Below, piece by piece: positions 1-6,712 of a DNA stretch of 19,801 bases (positions are counted from its first letter, which is position 1; every line of letters begins with the position of its first letter). The translations under genes were made by a program, and so were the position numbers. Source of the DNA: an uncultured Verrucomicrobiota bacterium (lineage in GTDB: Bacteria; Verrucomicrobiota; Verrucomicrobiia; Opitutales; LL51); the NCBI GenBank assembly GCA_947174645.1, contig CAMWJR010000006.1, positions 1-19,801 of the forward strand, read 5' to 3'. The notes under the pieces were generated by a model. That model saw only the letters and a program-made list of their open reading frames with translations, was not told the origin of the DNA and did no database searches.

Positions 1-177
1 CTCCAAACGCCGTACCTGTAGCGCTGCGATCTGCTTTTTGTTCGCCGACGTTACAGGAATCGCCAGGGCCTGCGGCAATAAATAATTTCGCGCATAACCC
101 GCAGCAACCTCGACAATATCGCCCTCGTACCCCAGATTTGCGACCTTTTTCAACAATAAAATTTCTGACCTTGCCAT
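1..177 (-). CDS. rplI: 50S ribosomal protein L9, N-terminal part (runs off the window)
   Basis: Large-subunit ribosomal protein L9, which binds 23S rRNA near the L1 stalk. Only the first 59 residues are in the window; the frame stays open to base 1. The reading starts MARSEILLLKKVANLG and continues with GDIVEVAAGYARNYLLP, the L9 signature of the N-terminal RNA-binding domain. The ATG at 175-177 is the natural family start. The gene follows ssb by 12 bases and is the last gene of the minus-strand ribosomal operon visible here. No rpsR lies between ssb and rplI, where many bacteria carry it. Identity is secure; the C-terminal domain is outside the window. Confidence 0.95.
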   Translation of the reverse strand, partial: MARSEILLLKKVANLGYEGDIVEVAAGYARNYLLPQALAIPVTSANKKQIAALQVRRLE

Positions 178-189
178 CGTTTTTCTAAA

Positions 190-648
190 TTAAAAAGGGA
201 CATCCTCGTCCACAAATTCCTCACTCTTTGCGGGAGATTTTTCTGATGAAATCCCAAACTTTTTCGGCGCCTCATTGGCATTAGGACCACCAAACCCGCC
301 ATCGGCTTCCTCGTCCCGCTGGTTACCGATAAATTGGAAACTCTCGAGGACAACACAAAGCTTACTGCGTCTTTCCCCAGCCTGAGATTCCCACTGATCG
401 AGCCGAAGCCGGCCTTCGACAAAAATCGGACGCCCTTTCGTAAAATACCGCCCAATGAGCTCCGCCTGCTTCCCGAAAGCATCGACATCGACAAAAACAA
501 CCTCTTCGCGGCTCTCGCCATCGCTGCCGCGACTAACGCGGCTCGTCGCAAGACCAAACTTACAAATCGGTGTCCCGCTTGCCGATGTGCGTACCTCCGG
601 ATCGCGTGTAAGGTTCCCTAAGAGAATGACTTTATTAAACGAAGCCAT
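190..648 (-). CDS. ssb: Single-stranded DNA-binding protein
   Basis: SSB coats single-stranded DNA in replication, repair and recombination. The 152-residue product begins MASFNKVILLGNLTRDPEVR, the classic OB-fold opening, and continues with a full-length OB domain to about residue 112. A Gly/Asn/Lys-rich linker follows, then the acidic tip DEDVPF, which matches the conserved partner-binding tail (DDDIPF type). The ATG at 646-648 shares one base with the rpsF stop (TGATG), so translation is probably coupled; a GTG one codon upstream is less likely. The gene sits between rpsF and rplI. It is a normal-length member of the family with no odd residues seen. Confidence 0.96.
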   Translation of the reverse strand: MASFNKVILLGNLTRDPEVRTSASGTPICKFGLATSRVSRGSDGESREEVVFVDVDAFGKQAELIGRYFTKGRPIFVEGRLRLDQWESQAGERRSKLCVVLESFQFIGNQRDEEADGGFGGPNANEAPKKFGISSEKSPAKSEEFVDEDVPF

Positions 649-938
649 CACGCGTGCTCGATAAGGATACGATTGATCGTCGCGTCGAGGCTAAATTTCG
701 AGCGGATCTTTTCTGGAGCCGTCGTCGGCGCGTCGAATGAGACCTGTAGGTAGAGCCCCGCGGGAAACTTACGATCGGTAACGCGTTGAAACTTGAGCTG
801 ACCTTTATTGACGACCTCGCGGATATCGGCACCGGCCTCGACCATTTTGGCTTTGACGGCCTCGACGAGTGCGTCGACAGAATCCTGATAATTACGCGTA
901 TCGAGGATCATCGTGGCTCTGTATGATCTTGTCTGCAT
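648..938 (-). CDS. rpsF: 30S ribosomal protein S6
   Basis: Small-subunit ribosomal protein S6, which binds 16S rRNA together with S18. It has 96 residues. The start MQTRSYRATMILDTR matches the usual S6 first beta strand (family form YE.. ILDP), followed by the DALVEAVKAKMVEAGADI helix and a second half containing FPAGLYLQVSF. The ATG at 936-938 is preceded by AGGAAAG at a suitable distance. The gene begins 31 bases inside the end of pth and its stop overlaps the ssb ATG by one base, so pth, rpsF and ssb form a tight, probably coupled unit. The S6 partner S18 (rpsR) is not adjacent. Confidence 0.95.
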   Translation of the reverse strand: MQTRSYRATMILDTRNYQDSVDALVEAVKAKMVEAGADIREVVNKGQLKFQRVTDRKFPAGLYLQVSFDAPTTAPEKIRSKFSLDATINRILIEHA

Positions 939-1654
939 ACTTTCCTATTAGTGGAGTTCATGGCGGTTACAGGACCTTTGTCAAGCAGTAGCTTTAAATC
1001 GGCGCAGATCTCGGGCAATCGATGAGTGAGGTGGTCGTTTTCTTTGGAATTAAACCCGCTGAGAACGTAATCCGCGAGATCCATTTGTGGGTGTGTTTTA
1101 GCGCCAATACCGACACGAAATCGGGTAAATCCAGGACCGATTTTCGCTAAAATGTCGCGGACACCGTTATGGCCGGCTGTTCCTGGGCGATCCGTAATCT
1201 TAACCTCGCCGAGTGGAAGCGTAAGCTCGTCACAAACCACAACCACATTTTCTGGTAAAATCTTGAAAAAATGACAGACGTGTGCTACTGGCGTTCCGGA
1301 GTTGTTCATAAACCCATCGGATTTCATAAAAATCCACGGTACTTCCAGCGGCAATGTTTTGGGCTTTTTAACGACTTTCTCAGACTCGGCTGGGCTATCC
1401 GGATTTTCTACGGTCTTTTTGGGAGCGGTATGTCTCCTTTGTTCCTCCAGTTCACGCGCCCGTAGAATCGCATCAAGTGAAGGAATGCTGTGAGGGGGCG
1501 GAGACTTTAAAATAAGTGCTGACAACACACGCTCGTGTTTCCACTCAGCACTGCCAAATGCCCGTACGAACGCGTCGACAACTTTGAAACCAATATTGTG
1601 GCGCGTGTCCCGATACTGGACTCCATAATTCCCAAGTCCGACGACAAGCTTCAT
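908..1654 (-). CDS. pth: Peptidyl-tRNA hydrolase with an internal insertion
   Basis: Pth frees tRNA from peptidyl-tRNAs dropped by the ribosome. The 248-residue product keeps the family catalytic and binding residues: the Asn of GLGN near residue 8, the His of TRHNIGF near 19, the Asn of FMNNSG, the Asp of CDELTLPLG, and GHNG. It is longer than the usual 185-195 residues because about 50 extra, Lys/Glu/Pro-rich residues (about 50-105) lie between the first strands and the FMN motif. The conserved GLGNPG is GLGNYG here. The ATG start fits the family; no clear SD is visible. The last 10 codons overlap rpsF by 31 bases. It lies downstream of rplY, a common rplY-pth pair. Confidence 0.93.
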   Translation of the reverse strand: MKLVVGLGNYGVQYRDTRHNIGFKVVDAFVRAFGSAEWKHERVLSALILKSPPPHSIPSLDAILRARELEEQRRHTAPKKTVENPDSPAESEKVVKKPKTLPLEVPWIFMKSDGFMNNSGTPVAHVCHFFKILPENVVVVCDELTLPLGEVKITDRPGTAGHNGVRDILAKIGPGFTRFRVGIGAKTHPQMDLADYVLSGFNSKENDHLTHRLPEICADLKLLLDKGPVTAMNSTNRKVCRQDHTEPR

Positions 1655-1694
1655 TATGGAGTAGATTTAAGCCGCCCAAACGAGGGAATCGGAA

Positions 1695-2291
1695 CTAAGC
1701 TGCCGCTTCTTCGGTAGACGCTTCAGCAGATTCTTCTTGCTCTTCGCCGATACATGCAATGACGACACCGTTCGGATCGCCGGGGTACTCAACGCCTTCA
1801 AAATGCGGAAGATTTTTGATATGGATATTTTGTCCCGAGTGAAGGTCGGTAACGTCGACCTCGATGGCTTCGATGAGATCTTTCGGTAGGCACCGAATCA
1901 TGACCTCGCGCCGCACGACTTCGAGCATCGCCTTCTCGTTTTTCACGCCGTATGCCTCACCTTTGACGTGAATCGGAACCATGATTTGAAAAGGTTCTTT
2001 CTCGGAAATTTCCTGAAAATCAACGTGCATAAACCGATCCGTAATCGCGTTGTGTTGGATCTCGTTAATAATCGAAAGTACCTTTTTCGCGTCACTTGCT
2101 AGCTGAATTGTAGCCGCTGCATCGCCCTTCTGGCGCATGAGCATCCGAAAATCTCGCCCATCGATACTGACGGGAAAAGAGCCGGAAGGACCGTAGATAA
2201 CCGCCGGAATCCGCCCAATCTTGCGTAACCGAGATGCGGGGTGACGACCTTTGCCTAAGCGTTCCGTAAATGAAAGTTGCAACTGTTTCAT
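1695..2291 (-). CDS. rplY: 50S ribosomal protein L25 (general stress protein Ctc form)
   Basis: L25 binds 5S rRNA. The 198-residue product is the long Ctc/TL5 form: an N-terminal L25 domain (MKQLQLSFTERLGKG, then RLRKIGRIPAVIYG) and a C-terminal TL5-type beta domain (about residues 95-185, with VDVTDLHSGQNIHI), ending in a Glu/Ala-rich tail. I use the ATG at 2289-2291, where the family begins and where an AGGAT motif stands a few bases upstream. The frame is open 19 codons further but that extension does not resemble L25. First gene of the minus-strand ribosomal operon; it is divergent from the gene at 2521. Confidence 0.95.
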   Translation of the reverse strand: MKQLQLSFTERLGKGRHPASRLRKIGRIPAVIYGPSGSFPVSIDGRDFRMLMRQKGDAAATIQLASDAKKVLSIINEIQHNAITDRFMHVDFQEISEKEPFQIMVPIHVKGEAYGVKNEKAMLEVVRREVMIRCLPKDLIEAIEVDVTDLHSGQNIHIKNLPHFEGVEYPGDPNGVVIACIGEEQEESAEASTEEAAA

Positions 2292-2520
2292 ACTGATCCT
2301 GCTAATGTACGCCGGCGAGACTGGGTATCCTCGCACAAAAATCAACACAAATCTGTCATCCCTTCCGTTTGGGATCGTTACCTGATGTTGGGTACGAACT
2401 GTTGGCGGTCTTGTCTAACGGGAGAGTATTGATGTGGTTTTTAATCTTTACAGTTGCGTTAATTCCCGGGGTTCGGGCTTGCTATTGACGTAAAAAAAAT
2501 TACTTTTCTGCTCCGGAGGG

Positions 2521-3309
2521 ATGATGAAACGGAGAGAAACGGTTTGGTTTTGGCTCATTGCGATTTCGTTAATGGTCTTTGCGATGTGTGTCTTATCGCT
2601 ACAAATTATTGAATTACATCAGGATTCTGATTTAAAGCGCTACCGGGCGCAACAGGTTGAAAAACTCGAACTCAAGACACCAGAGGAACCTGCAGTAGAA
2701 CCCAGTACGCCGCCAGCAACACCAGTAGAAAAACAAACCGCAGAGCCTGTTCCCGTTCCCTCAGGGCCCATCGTTGTCCTTTCGAAACCGCTTCGTACTC
2801 CTAAGGTGCTCCGGTCGTACGATCGTTCACTCTATGACGTTCCCGCGGAGGCTAATGGCGGCTTTTGGGCACTGTTACGGGGGCTGCATCCAGAGGATAA
2901 GCTCATTCGTTCGGAGTGGATTGCAAAACTTAAACGCAAAGCGGCCAAGCGAGCACTCGCAATGGAACCGGGCCCTTCGGAAAGTGAAGTCCGGCGTATG
3001 TTTGGTGAAGAAACCCCCCTCGATACGGCTATGTTACCGTATCTCGCTCAGGCGATGGGCCAGGCGGTGATTGTTTCCGATAACCAAGGTCATGGCTATG
3101 ATCTTTTTCTCGATGATGGGGAAACTGAGCACTATGACCAAATCGAGGATCTGACAAAATACGCCGAAAACCCACAGACGGTTTGGCTCCATAACCTCGA
3201 TAACGCTCATTGGACGGTTGCGGTTGCGAATGCCCATGACGACCCGACGCCCGAAGACGTCTATTTTCTGACGACGCCACCGGCCTCGGAATCCGACGAC
3301 GAAGAGTAG
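2521..3309 (+). CDS. Membrane-anchored protein with OTU-like domain lacking the catalytic Cys
   Basis: A 262-residue protein. Residues about 8-31 form one hydrophobic N-terminal anchor (VWFWLIAISLMVFAMCVLSL), followed by a Pro/Glu-rich linker (about 50-80). The C-terminal part resembles an OTU cysteine protease: DVPAEANGGFWAL lines up with the OTU box DVPGDGNCLFRAL, and NAHWTVAV near residue 235 matches the catalytic His region. The position of the nucleophile Cys is Gly, coded GGC, and the only Cys in the protein is in the membrane segment, so it is probably not an active deubiquitinase. GGAGGG stands directly before ATGATG; the second ATG (2524) has the better spacing. The OTU assignment rests on motif reading by eye. 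The tail is acidic. Confidence 0.6.
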   Translation: MMKRRETVWFWLIAISLMVFAMCVLSLQIIELHQDSDLKRYRAQQVEKLELKTPEEPAVEPSTPPATPVEKQTAEPVPVPSGPIVVLSKPLRTPKVLRSYDRSLYDVPAEANGGFWALLRGLHPEDKLIRSEWIAKLKRKAAKRALAMEPGPSESEVRRMFGEETPLDTAMLPYLAQAMGQAVIVSDNQGHGYDLFLDDGETEHYDQIEDLTKYAENPQTVWLHNLDNAHWTVAVANAHDDPTPEDVYFLTTPPASESDDEE

Positions 3310-3337
3310 CTATGAGGCCTTTCGTCAGGGATTGAGC

Positions 3338-3365
3338 TTGACGGCCTAGGGGTGAGCGCTTTAAT
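3338..3365 (+). promoter_or_regulatory. Putative sigma-70-type promoter for rpmF-plsX
   Basis: TTGACG at 3338-3343 and TTTAAT at 3360-3365 are separated by 16 bases; each matches the consensus hexamer at five of six positions. A transcript would start near 3372, about 20 bases before the rpmF ATG. An imperfect inverted repeat (AGGCC..CGTCA / TGACGGCCT, 3315-3347) overlaps the -35 box and may be the end of the preceding transcript. Sequence match only. Confidence 0.55.
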
Positions 3366-3391
3366 GCGGGGTGATTTAGTAAAAAAAAGCC

Positions 3392-3571
3392 ATGGCACAG
3401 CCAAAAAGAAAACAATCAAAACAGCGGAGCCGGAAGCGCCGTGGCGCGAACCGTTTCGTAGCGCCCGAGCTTGCTAAGACCCCCGATGGATCCCTTTACA
3501 TGCGCCACCACGTTGATCCCGCTACGGGGCTTTATCGTGGGCGTCAGGTGATCGCCGCCGACGAGTCATAG
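3392..3571 (+). CDS. rpmF: 50S ribosomal protein L32 (zinc-free form)
   Basis: Small ribosomal protein of 59 residues. It begins MAQPKRKQSKQRSRKRRGAN, typical of the L32 N-terminus (family form MAVPKRK.S..R...RR), and continues with a middle segment ending SLYMRHHVDPATGLYRGRQV, like the family R.HR(V)....G.Y.G. The paired cysteines of the zinc-ribbon form are absent, so this is the Cys-less version. The gene lies seven bases upstream of plsX; rpmF-plsX is a conserved pair in many bacteria and probably one transcript from the promoter at 3338. No strong SD is seen before the ATG. Confidence 0.93.
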   Translation: MAQPKRKQSKQRSRKRRGANRFVAPELAKTPDGSLYMRHHVDPATGLYRGRQVIAADES

Positions 3572-3578
3572 TTACTGG

Positions 3579-4763
3579 ATGGATGCCGATATTCATACGC
3601 TTGCGGTCGACGTGATGGGATCGGACTGCGGACCGGCGGAGGTACTCCAAGGGGTCGTCGAGGCGCTGGGAGATCGTGAGGATTTCCGCGCTGTTCTCGT
3701 CGGTGATCGTGATATCATTGAAAAGACGCTTGCGTCTCATAGATCATTTCCCTCGGAGCGGCTCGAGATTTGCCACGCTTCGGAAGTTATCGGGATGGAT
3801 GAGAAACCCGTTCACAGTCTACGGACAAAAAAGGACGCCTCGATGGTCCGTGCGATAGAGCTATTGCACGAGGGTCGTGTCCAGGCGATGCTGAGTTGTG
3901 GCAATACGGGGAGTCTTATTGCGGGAAGTACGTTGAAGCTTCACACGATGCCAGGTATCGAACGTCCGGCACTGGCGACAGTTGTTCCGACGATGAACCG
4001 CTACATTGTGATGGCGGATGTAGGCGCTAATCCCAATACAACGCCGCTACAGCTAGTTCATAATGCGATTCTTGCCGGGGATTACTATACCAAGGTCCTG
4101 CAAATTCCGAATCCGAAAATCGGTCTTTTGACGATTGGTACCGAAGAGGGAAAGGGGAACGAGGTTACCTTGGCAGCGCACGAGCTACTCAAGCAGCTTG
4201 ACGATCTCATTAGCTATCACGGATTGATTGAGGGCTTTCAGATTTTGACAGGGGAGGTCGATGTTGTGATTTGTGACGGTTTCGTTGGTAATGTGCTCCT
4301 TAAGACAATGGAATCGTTTGTCGTCCAGATCAAGAGTTACTTCCGCGAAGAATTTAAGAAAAATATCGTCCGTATGCTCAGCGCGGTGCTCGCGCGGGGC
4401 GTTTTAGCATCATTACGTGGGCGTTTGAACCCCGAAACCTACGGTGCCGCGAGTTTACTGGGATTGAAAGGGGCAGTGCTCAAGTCGCATGGTTCGAGTA
4501 ACCACCGGTCCATCCGGAGCGCAATCAAAATGGCGGTCTCCATGACTGGCCACAATGCGGCGCAGTCTTGTGAAGAGCGCATCCGGCTTGCCAATGAGCG
4601 TATCAAGTCACTCGATCATCCGGAATCGCCCTCAGAACCAGAAAGTTCGACAAAGACCCTAGTTGAAGCCGCGCAGATCGTCAATGGGAAGACTTTTGGT
4701 GTCGATCGACACGCTCGCGGTCCCAATTTCCGCGTCAACTGGGAATCTCAAGCCTGTAAGTAG
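3579..4763 (+). CDS. plsX: Phosphate acyltransferase PlsX
   Basis: PlsX converts acyl-ACP to acyl-phosphate, the first step towards lysophosphatidic acid in the PlsX-PlsY route; it acts at the cytoplasmic face of the membrane. Family marks: LAVDVMGSDCGPAEVLQGVV at the start, VGDRDII, the SMVRAIELL region, MLSCGNTGSLIAGS, then DGFVGNVLLKTMES, and near the end YGAASLLGLKGAVLKSHGSS. At 394 residues it is longer than the usual 330-350; the last 50 or so residues (Ser/Pro/Glu-rich, from about 345) are an extension with no recognised domain. The start ATG follows the rpmF stop closely. It converges with the small gene at 4778. Confidence 0.95.
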   Translation: MDADIHTLAVDVMGSDCGPAEVLQGVVEALGDREDFRAVLVGDRDIIEKTLASHRSFPSERLEICHASEVIGMDEKPVHSLRTKKDASMVRAIELLHEGRVQAMLSCGNTGSLIAGSTLKLHTMPGIERPALATVVPTMNRYIVMADVGANPNTTPLQLVHNAILAGDYYTKVLQIPNPKIGLLTIGTEEGKGNEVTLAAHELLKQLDDLISYHGLIEGFQILTGEVDVVICDGFVGNVLLKTMESFVVQIKSYFREEFKKNIVRMLSAVLARGVLASLRGRLNPETYGAASLLGLKGAVLKSHGSSNHRSIRSAIKMAVSMTGHNAAQSCEERIRLANERIKSLDHPESPSEPESSTKTLVEAAQIVNGKTFGVDRHARGPNFRVNWESQACK

Positions 4764-4777
4764 AAGTTTTTGCAGAG

Positions 4778-4987
4778 TTAGTGTTGCGCTTCCTTATCGA
4801 GCCGGTCGACGATCGCTGCGAACTCCTGTTCCGCCTGTTGAATTCGCACTAGGAGCTTCTGCCGTGTCCCTTCATCAAGCGACGGATCTTCTCGGAACAT
4901 TTTCGCCAAATGATCCAGATCATCCATCGCATTCACGACGTCATTCGTCAGTAAATTCCGCCCAATTTCTTTCTCTTCTTTTTTCAT
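4778..4987 (-). CDS. Small charged protein, function unknown
   Basis: A 69-residue protein with many Glu, Lys, Asp and Leu residues, predicted mostly helical and soluble, with no cysteine and no membrane segment. The middle (NAMDDLDHLAKMFREDPS) and the heptad-like LLVRIQQAEQEFAAIVDRLD suggest a short helical hairpin. I do not recognise a family. It starts 40 bases after the end of the Inc-like gene at 5027 on the same strand, so the two could share a transcript, and it converges with plsX (14 bases between stops). A small helical partner such as a chaperone is possible but not supported by any motif. Confidence 0.6.
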   Translation of the reverse strand: MKKEEKEIGRNLLTNDVVNAMDDLDHLAKMFREDPSLDEGTRQKLLVRIQQAEQEFAAIVDRLDKEAQH

Positions 4988-5026
4988 CGCTATTTCTTTA
5001 TGTTGGATTGTGAATTAAACTTATAC

Positions 5027-5836
5027 TTAGGATCTGTCGTCTGCGTTTGGCTTCTTTGATTCTGCTGCATCCGCTTTGGGTTTCTCTGCTGAGGCCGCTG
5101 GCATTGGTTCTTTCTTTTCGAGAGTTTCTGAGTCTTTAGGTTTAGCAGCTTCTGCGGCTTCTGGTTTTGGATTTGCCGCATCCTTAACTTCTGGAGGTGT
5201 TGCCTTAGAGGCATCCTTGGCTTCTACTTCCTTCGTTGCAGATGCCTTTTGTGCGGCTTCTTGAGCAGCTTTTTCCTGTTCGGCCTGTTCTGCCTTTAGC
5301 GTTTCAATTTTACTTTTAATCTTAGTATCAAGTTTTTCCAGGGCACCTCTGGCATGAGGAAGTAAAAACATCGTAACCCCAAGTGATACCGCCGCCGTGA
5401 GAGGGAACGAATCTATAGCGATTGATGCAAATACGCTGGCCACGATCGGAATTGCAAACGCGGTAACTGCTGTAGCGACCTTAAAAAGACCCATCAAAAT
5501 AGGATGCTTTGCTTGGAAGTCTGAAAGCGCCGCTGCCGCTCGAGGAAACTTAAGTCCTAGGTAAGTCTTGATGTCCTTTATGAGGTTTGTAAGGGTTTTG
5601 ATTACGGCTGCAGCTTCCTTTTTGACGGGATCAAGAGATTTTTTCGCCAGCTCTGTTAACTGTTTGTTGGCCTCTGGGAGGGCTTTTTCTTTGAGTTGTT
5701 TTTCAATTTGTTCCCCTGCAGTCGAAGATTTTTTTGCATTATTAATTTCTGTTGTCGGTTCTTTTGCCTTATCTGTCGAGGGAGCAGGCGCGGGAGTCGG
5801 CGTTGAATCGGGTGCAGTAACACTAGGAACAGTCAT
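5027..5836 (-). CDS. Inc-like protein with bilobed hydrophobic segment, candidate T3SS substrate
   Basis: A 269-residue protein of low complexity. Residues 1-40 are rich in Thr, Pro, Ser and Ala, without a Sec signal peptide. About 40-110 is a charged helical stretch. About 113-141 and 144-161 are two hydrophobic segments parted by a very short turn (IAIDSFP). The last 100 residues are Lys/Glu/Ala/Pro-rich and probably coiled or disordered. A bilobed hydrophobic domain with a tiny loop and a Sec-free, Ser/Thr-rich N-terminus is the layout of chlamydial inclusion membrane (Inc) proteins, which are T3SS effectors. This is inference from architecture. A CATAAT hexamer lies seven bases before the ATG and no SD is seen. 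Confidence 0.7.
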   Translation of the reverse strand: MTVPSVTAPDSTPTPAPAPSTDKAKEPTTEINNAKKSSTAGEQIEKQLKEKALPEANKQLTELAKKSLDPVKKEAAAVIKTLTNLIKDIKTYLGLKFPRAAAALSDFQAKHPILMGLFKVATAVTAFAIPIVASVFASIAIDSFPLTAAVSLGVTMFLLPHARGALEKLDTKIKSKIETLKAEQAEQEKAAQEAAQKASATKEVEAKDASKATPPEVKDAANPKPEAAEAAKPKDSETLEKKEPMPAASAEKPKADAAESKKPNADDRS

Positions 5837-5843
5837 GTTCTTA

Positions 5844-5870
5844 ATTATGTAAAATATTTGGTAATTTCAA
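5844..5870 (-). promoter_or_regulatory. Putative promoter close to the start of the Inc-like gene
   Basis: Read on the minus strand, TTGAAA (5870-5865) and CATAAT (5849-5844) are separated by 15 bases. The -10-like box ends only seven bases before the ATG at 5836, so a transcript would start at or near the start codon. The spacing is a little short. Sequence match only. Confidence 0.3.
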
Positions 5871-5927
5871 TGAAGTTTTTACGTCTTTGCCTTGGGATTG
5901 TCTTCTTGCGCAAATGTTTCGCTTCTC

Positions 5928-5933
5928 TATAAT
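5928..5933 (+). promoter_or_regulatory. Putative -10 box before the prepilin-like gene
   Basis: A perfect TATAAT stands 11 bases before the ATG at 5945. A weak TTGCGC (5906-5911) lies 16 bases upstream. Transcription would begin about five bases before the start codon, giving almost no leader, and no SD fits in that space. Confidence 0.35.
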
Positions 5934-5944
5934 GGTCCTTAACG

Positions 5945-6649
5945 ATGAAGTGGCGTTGGATTGGTCGGAGAAGGGGATTTACGTTGGTTGAAATCATTCT
6001 CGCGGTGGGATTGAGCGGTATGATTTTGGGGGCGATGTTGATGACATTGACGACCTTTCTCAATCTCCAGCAGTCAGTGAATTCCTCGGAGCGACAGCGC
6101 TTGTTCGATGAGGAAGTGATCGCAACACGAACTATTTTGAATGAAATTGCCGTTGTGATGCGCCGTATCCCTGTGGGCAATAATTGCGAGCAAATGACAT
6201 TTAAGGAATTGGGGAAAAATTTTCCGCAAGGCGGCAAACAAGTGGACAACGCGGACCTTGATCCGGAGGAAGTCGCATTTTACTGGCAATCGGACGCACC
6301 TCTACCATTTGTCGACCTCTGCTACGGTGGATTGACCGAGTACTTTTTGAAGTTTGAAAAGCAAAACGAAAAAGATCTCGACGGGGTGTTGCGCTTGTAC
6401 TACCGCAGCCTTGGGCCAAAAGATAAACCGAGGGCACTCAATGGCAATGACGGTTCTGGCGACCACTGGGAGGATCACTTGAAGTACGTGACATTACTTT
6501 CGCGATGTGAAGGCCTGAACTATGGCTACAAAGATGCCCTTGTGAAGGACGACCCCAAAATTACGTTTCAAAGGATGCCAAAGATTGTTGAAGGTAAGGG
6601 GCCTATTCTGCCGGAAATGATTCAGATTTTGGTTCCAGATGCGGTATAA
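5945..6649 (+). CDS. Type IV prepilin-like protein (PilW/GspJ type N-terminus)
   Basis: A 234-residue protein with a prepilin signal: a short basic leader (MKWRWIGRRRG) followed by FTLVEIILAVGLSGMILGAM. Cleavage is expected after Gly11, leaving Phe at +1 and Glu at +5, then a hydrophobic helix of about 22 residues. Such proteins are processed by prepilin peptidase and join type IV pili or type II secretion pseudopili. The rest (about 45-234) is a soluble domain with four scattered Cys, not recognised; length and early helix fit PilW/GspJ-like minor pilins. No other pilus or type II secretion gene is in the window. The next gene on this strand starts 63 bases later. Confidence 0.75.
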   Translation: MKWRWIGRRRGFTLVEIILAVGLSGMILGAMLMTLTTFLNLQQSVNSSERQRLFDEEVIATRTILNEIAVVMRRIPVGNNCEQMTFKELGKNFPQGGKQVDNADLDPEEVAFYWQSDAPLPFVDLCYGGLTEYFLKFEKQNEKDLDGVLRLYYRSLGPKDKPRALNGNDGSGDHWEDHLKYVTLLSRCEGLNYGYKDALVKDDPKITFQRMPKIVEGKGPILPEMIQILVPDAV

Positions 6650-6712
6650 TCCCTGAGTGCATTTGAGCGATACGACTTGATTTTAAGGGGAGTTTTTTAA
6701 GAATCGCTGGCC

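Noticed and set aside
2485..2513. TTGACG as a -35 box for the OTU-like gene
   Set aside because: No -10-like hexamer stands 15-19 bases downstream; the region there is TCTGCT.
3029..3415. Minus-strand open frame of 128 codons
   Set aside because: It runs antisense to the OTU-like gene, has the Arg/His/Pro-rich look of a shadow frame and extends into the rpmF start.
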